Of a stretch of 10,474 nt of DNA, positions 7,469-10,474 are shown piece after piece; positions within the stretch are counted from its first letter, which is position 1, and each line of letters starts with the position of its first letter. The translations under genes were made by a program, and so were the position numbers. The DNA is from CAYJAZ01 sp964369165 (lineage in GTDB: Bacteria; Desulfobacterota; Desulfovibrionia; Desulfovibrionales; Desulfovibrionaceae): contig CAYJFE010000083.1 of the NCBI GenBank assembly GCA_964369165.1, forward strand, positions 1 to 10,474, in the 5' to 3' direction. The notes beneath the pieces are model-generated. The model saw only the letters and a program-made list of their open reading frames with translations, made no database searches and was not told the origin of the DNA.

Positions 7469-8542
7469 TTAATACATTACACTTCCGCGAGGGTAAGCAG
7501 GGAAGGACAGTTCATCTTCAAAACCATTAAGGAGCAGATGTCGTCCAAGATAGGCAATCATATCACCATTATCCGTGCAAAGTTTCATGCTAGGGTAGTG
7601 AATTTGTAAATTTTCTTCTTCTGCAAGCTCGCAAAGGCGCGCTCTTACAAAAGAATTTGCCGCAACTCCGCCTGCAAGTATGAGAGATTTTGGACGATTT
7701 TCAAAATGCTTGAGGCTTCTTTGGGCCTTGATAGCAAGAGTATCCGCGATAGCGTACATATAGGAAGCAGCAGCATCACATAGAATTTCAGGTGCTTGCA
7801 TTATTCTTTTTTTATGATCTTCAATGCTTGCTATACCATTATTGCTTTTTGAAGGTGGAAGGCAAGCACTTGGATTATTTTGCAAAAATAAAGAAGCAGC
7901 CGTTTTTAATCCGCTGAATGAAAAATCAAGATTGTCATTTTTTATATAAGGGCGAGGAAAGAGCTTCTTATCAACATTTCCGCGTGAACCAAGCATATCA
8001 AGTAAAGCGCCACCAGGGTAGGGAAGAGTAAGCATTTTCGCAAACTTATCGCAAGCTTCACCCGCGGCATCGTCAAGGGTTTTTCCTAAAACTTTGAAAG
8101 TGTGGAAGTTTTTAATTTCATAAAGATGAGTATGACCGCCAGAAACTAAAACGCCAAGGGCAGGAAATTCCACATCTTTTTCAAGTCCAACAGCGGCAAG
8201 ATGCGCATTGAGATGATTGACACCCACAATTGGCACATTAAGTCCAAGGGCAAGACCCTTTGCAAAGCCAACACCAACAAGCAAAGCACCAAGCAATCCC
8301 GGACCATTCGCTACAGCTATCCCATCGATTTGATGAGCATTTATATTTGCCTGCTTGAGTAGATCATCGAACAAAAGTGGCAGAAGTTTTGCGTGTTCAC
8401 GAGAGGCAAGTTCAGGCACAACGCCGCCAAAAAGAGCGTGCAAATCGATTTGCGTCGATAAAACACGGGCTTTTATGCCATTTTCGTCAACTAAAGCAAG
8501 CCCTGTTTCATCGCAAGAAGTTTCAATCCCTAAAACAAGCAT
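7469..8542 (-). CDS. tsaD: tRNA N6-adenosine threonylcarbamoyltransferase TsaD
   Basis: This 357-residue protein is a Kae1/TsaD (formerly Gcp/YgjD) enzyme. With TsaB and TsaE it transfers the threonylcarbamoyl group from the TsaC product to A37 of tRNAs that read ANN codons, giving t6A, in the cytosol. Visible marks are the N-terminal ASKHA motif GIETSCDETG (5-14), the metal-binding HxxxH with H110 and H114 in NHLNAHLAA, SGGHTHL (134-140), DFSFSGLKT (206-214), the GGVAAN loop (291-296) and TDNG with metal-ligand D324. Length is about 20 residues more than E. coli TsaD, mostly an insertion after SGLKT (about 218-250), rich in Asn, Ser and Lys, probably a surface loop. ATG at 8542 places the first motif at the usual distance. 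The gene starts two bases after the stop of the upstream synthase gene; its ribosome site (a GAGAG run) lies inside that gene, so translational coupling is likely. Confidence 0.96.
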   Translation of the reverse strand: MLVLGIETSCDETGLALVDENGIKARVLSTQIDLHALFGGVVPELASREHAKLLPLLFDDLLKQANINAHQIDGIAVANGPGLLGALLVGVGFAKGLALGLNVPIVGVNHLNAHLAAVGLEKDVEFPALGVLVSGGHTHLYEIKNFHTFKVLGKTLDDAAGEACDKFAKMLTLPYPGGALLDMLGSRGNVDKKLFPRPYIKNDNLDFSFSGLKTAASLFLQNNPSACLPPSKSNNGIASIEDHKKRIMQAPEILCDAAASYMYAIADTLAIKAQRSLKHFENRPKSLILAGGVAANSFVRARLCELAEEENLQIHYPSMKLCTDNGDMIAYLGRHLLLNGFEDELSFPAYPRGSVMY

Positions 8543-8544
8543 TA

Positions 8545-10374
8545 TTAATCGTCACTCTCATTTTTTTCTTCAAGTATGCTTGCACGGCGAAGGATTTGAT
8601 CAATTTGTATATCACCGCCTAAGACACCGATAATATTATCATTGTCATCAGTAATTGCACAAGATACTGTCAAAATCAATTCTGCAGTAAAGTTAGATTG
8701 ATAGACAGAAGTGATATGCAAAGATCCTGATTTCATTGGTTTTTTGAACCATTCACGGTCAGAATAATTAAAATCGGCTGGAATTGCAGCATATTGCGCA
8801 TGGTATGGCTCTTGCTGTGTATAGGCTGATTTTTGTAAAATACCTTGCGTATCTGTTGCGTAAAGGTATTGAATAAAAGGATATTCTATGATTGACTTCT
8901 CAAGCAGATTGCAAATAGGTGTGAGGCATCTGTCTTCAGTTTTTGACATATCATTTGCAAGGCTTTTGATGAGGTTTGAAGCCAGTTTTCCAGCGATTTT
9001 TTGAATTCTTTCAAGCTCAGATGGGAAGAGTTCAGGCAAGTAACGGCGAGCAAGAATTTCCATTTCTTTGTTTGAGAAGGAAGTGTTGCGACCAGCTTCG
9101 TAAGCCTTCATAATGTCATCATAAATTTTCCCAACAGCAGGGTGTTTTTTTGTGATTTCTGTGCCTTCCAGAGCATTGAGGTTTTGATTTATCCAATAAG
9201 AAACGCCAGCTCTTCCTGATTTGTCTGTAATGATGATTGGAACAGATTTTCCGAGGATTGCTGTTGTATCAAAAATATTATAAATTTCTTCATTTTTTGC
9301 AAGGCCATCGACGTGTACACCCGCACTTGTGGCATTGAAGTCTTGCCCCACAAAAGGATAGTTTGGCGGGATGGTATATTCTAAATCATTTGCAAAAAAG
9401 TTAGCAATTTCAGTAATTACTGAAGTGTCCGCCACTTCATCATCGCCTGTGAGCGAAATATATTCCACCACCAAGGCTTCGACAGGAGTATTTCCTGTGC
9501 GTTCGCCAAAGCCAAGCAAAGCTCCATTTACGCTTCCACAGCCATAAAGCCAAGCCATAGAACCATTGATGAGCGATTTATGGAAGTCGTTGTGCCCATG
9601 CCATTCAAGCCATTCGCCAGGAACACCAGCTTCGTCAATAAAGGCGCGCACAATGCCTTGAACTGATCGTGGCAAAGATGCGCCAGGATAAGGCACAGCA
9701 AAGCCCATTGTGTCGCAAAGCCTGATTTTAACAGGCATAGAGGCTTGTTCAGATAATTCCATCAATTTTTTGGCAAATGGTAAGCAGAAACCATAAATAT
9801 CAGCTCTTGTGATGTCTTCAAAATGGCAACGTGGCACAATGCCCCATTCTAAAGCTTGAGCGACCAAGGCAAGATAGTCATTCATGGCTTGCTCACGATT
9901 CTTTTTTAATTTCAAATAGATATGATAATCTGAAACAGAAGTGAGCATACCAACTTCAGGAAATTCCATGTCATGAGCTATTTTCAAATCGTCTTTTGTG
10001 GCGCGAATCCAGCCAGTAATGCGAGGGAAGCGATAGCCACGTGATCTGCACACGTCAATAGCTTTTCTGTCTTTTTCAGAATACATAAAAAATTCAGTCG
10101 CATTAATCAGCCCTGATTTTCCTCCGAGTTTATGTAAAAGATCAAACATTCTAGCTATTTGTTTCACTGTGTAAGGGGGGCGAGCCTGTTGGCCGTCACG
10201 AAAAGTTGTGTCGGTAATATACATTTTTTCTGCTGGCAATGGAGCTTGTAGTGCGCCATTAAATTCAACTCTGCCGATTTTTGTATATGGGAAAAGATCG
10301 CGATATAATTCGGGATTTTCTCTATTTTCCAGAACTAATGAACGTGAAGAACGATTTTTATATATAAGACTCAT
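8545..10374 (-). CDS. Re-citrate synthase-like DRE-TIM acyltransferase with C-terminal Cache-type sensor domain
   Basis: The protein has 609 residues. Residues about 50-350 form an HMGL/LeuA-type DRE-TIM barrel: DTTFRDGQQ (55-63) opens the active site, CHFEDITRAD (183-192) and RLCDTMG (218-224) follow, HGHND supplies metal ligands H259 and H261, and GERTGN (290-295) is the loop shared with isopropylmalate and homocitrate synthases. The RDGQQARPPYT signature and NEEIYNIFDT (361-370) recall, from memory, the Re-citrate synthases of Clostridium kluyveri and Desulfovibrio, which join acetyl-CoA and oxaloacetate to give citrate. Isopropylmalate or homocitrate synthase activity cannot be ruled out. 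The classic LeuA regulatory dimer domain is not evident; residues about 455-600 instead resemble a Cache/PDC sensor fold. No signal peptide or membrane segment is present, so the whole protein should be cytosolic. The start is supported by AAGGA (10381-10385) six bases upstream. It is followed two bases later by tsaD. Confidence 0.8.
   Translation of the reverse strand: MSLIYKNRSSRSLVLENRENPELYRDLFPYTKIGRVEFNGALQAPLPAEKMYITDTTFRDGQQARPPYTVKQIARMFDLLHKLGGKSGLINATEFFMYSEKDRKAIDVCRSRGYRFPRITGWIRATKDDLKIAHDMEFPEVGMLTSVSDYHIYLKLKKNREQAMNDYLALVAQALEWGIVPRCHFEDITRADIYGFCLPFAKKLMELSEQASMPVKIRLCDTMGFAVPYPGASLPRSVQGIVRAFIDEAGVPGEWLEWHGHNDFHKSLINGSMAWLYGCGSVNGALLGFGERTGNTPVEALVVEYISLTGDDEVADTSVITEIANFFANDLEYTIPPNYPFVGQDFNATSAGVHVDGLAKNEEIYNIFDTTAILGKSVPIIITDKSGRAGVSYWINQNLNALEGTEITKKHPAVGKIYDDIMKAYEAGRNTSFSNKEMEILARRYLPELFPSELERIQKIAGKLASNLIKSLANDMSKTEDRCLTPICNLLEKSIIEYPFIQYLYATDTQGILQKSAYTQQEPYHAQYAAIPADFNYSDREWFKKPMKSGSLHITSVYQSNFTAELILTVSCAITDDNDNIIGVLGGDIQIDQILRRASILEEKNESDD
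8575..9012 (-). other. Cache/PDC-like sensor domain encoded at the 3' end of the synthase gene
   Basis: Residues about 455-600 of the synthase begin with an amphipathic helical stretch (RIQKIAGKLASNLIK), then FIQYLYATDTQGI (500-512), NYSDREWFKKP (536-546), ITSVYQS (554-560), LILTVSCAITDDND (566-579) and IIGVLGGDIQID (581-592). This order (long helix, Y/D strand, DREWF, serine-rich strand, hydrophobic strand ending in a PI/AI turn, GVLGxDI) is the familiar Cache/PDC pattern of chemoreceptors and histidine kinases. There it usually binds small ligands outside the membrane. Here there is no membrane helix, so the domain would sense an internal metabolite. Assignment rests on motif recall, not on a profile search. 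Confidence 0.65.
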
Positions 10375-10380
10375 AGCTTT

Positions 10381-10385
10381 TCCTT
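10381..10385 (-). promoter_or_regulatory. Ribosome binding site of the synthase gene
   Basis: AAGGA on the minus strand, six bases before the ATG at 10374. It is the strongest ribosome site in the window and fixes this start. Confidence 0.75.
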
Positions 10386-10424
10386 AATGTGAATTTTTAC
10401 TAGGATAGTACGAATTTTCACATT
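10386..10424 (-). repeat. 39-bp nested inverted repeat upstream of the synthase gene (candidate operator or leader hairpin)
   Basis: Outer arms AATGTGAA (10386-10393) and TTCACATT (10417-10424) are perfect 8-bp inverted repeats. Inside them lies a second perfect pair, TACTA (10398-10402) and TAGTA (10406-10410), around GGA. The two dyads share nearly the same centre (10404-10405). The element ends one base before the AAGGA ribosome site and overlaps the candidate -10 box and predicted start of transcription. This placement fits a repressor site or a hairpin in the 5' leader. The TGTGA/TCACA cores resemble CRP/FNR-family half-sites, but their 25-base separation is not the usual six. Confidence 0.55.
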
Positions 10425-10451
10425 TGTAAAGAAAAAGTCGACACTTGCCAA
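10423..10451 (-). promoter_or_regulatory. Candidate sigma-70-type promoter of the synthase-tsaD operon
   Basis: On the minus strand TTGGCA (10451-10446, five of six) and TACAAA (10428-10423, four of six) are separated by 17 bases. Transcription would start near 10416, inside the 39-bp inverted repeat, giving a leader of about 40 bases. An alternative pair, TTTACA and TATCCT with a 17-base spacer, lies slightly downstream. Beyond this, the remaining bases to the right edge show no recognisable gene. Confidence 0.4.
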
Positions 10452-10474
10452 AATTGTAGAGAGCAGTGAGGATT

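Noticed and set aside
8355..8633. Two overlapping plus-strand open frames opposite tsaD and its junction with the synthase gene
   Set aside because: Both are antisense to strongly conserved tsaD codons, and neither translation shows a domain.
10386..10424. Reading the dyad as a canonical CRP or Rex operator
   Set aside because: The half-sites resemble TGTGA cores but are separated by 25 bases and not by the short spacer these regulators require.

Overview
The window looks like a chromosomal segment from a strictly anaerobic bacterium with an A/T-rich genome (G+C roughly 40% by eye). Two genes point that way: an anaerobic glycerol-3-phosphate dehydrogenase of the GlpAB type, and an oxygen-sensitive 2-hydroxyacyl-CoA dehydratase/activase-type iron-sulfur protein. 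The synthase at the right end most resembles Re-citrate synthase, known from Clostridium kluyveri and Desulfovibrio. A Desulfovibrio-like relative is my best guess, but this is inference and not a taxonomic assignment. No mobile element, tRNA, rRNA or CRISPR array is visible, and gene density is high.

Layout. On the minus strand, from 2927 down to the left edge, lie glpA (complete) and glpB (cut by the edge), probably continuing to glpC outside. A 179-bp A/T-rich region (2928-3106) separates glpA from a divergent plus-strand gene of 4.3 kb. That gene encodes a 1444-residue protein with two activase ATPase modules, a Cys-rich linker, a DUF2229-like region and an HgdB-like dehydratase region. 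It converges, with only 27 bp between, on a minus-strand pair running from 10374 to 7469. The first gene of that pair is a Re-citrate synthase-like DRE-TIM enzyme carrying a C-terminal Cache-type sensor domain. The second, two bases downstream, is tsaD, for tRNA t6A modification.

Function. GlpAB(C) would oxidise glycerol-3-phosphate under anaerobic conditions and pass electrons to the membrane. The Re-citrate synthase-like enzyme would supply citrate for 2-oxoglutarate and glutamate synthesis in an incomplete TCA cycle. The giant activase protein belongs to a family that couples ATP hydrolysis to low-potential electron transfer, and its substrate is unknown. Pairing tsaD with the synthase looks like operon sharing and not a shared pathway.

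Most unusual items: (1) the fusion of a Cache-like ligand-binding domain, normally extracytoplasmic, to a soluble acyl-CoA condensing enzyme, suggesting a built-in metabolite sensor; (2) a 39-bp dyad-symmetric element at the predicted start of transcription of that gene; (3) the single-chain activase plus dehydratase protein, divergently arranged with the glp genes.
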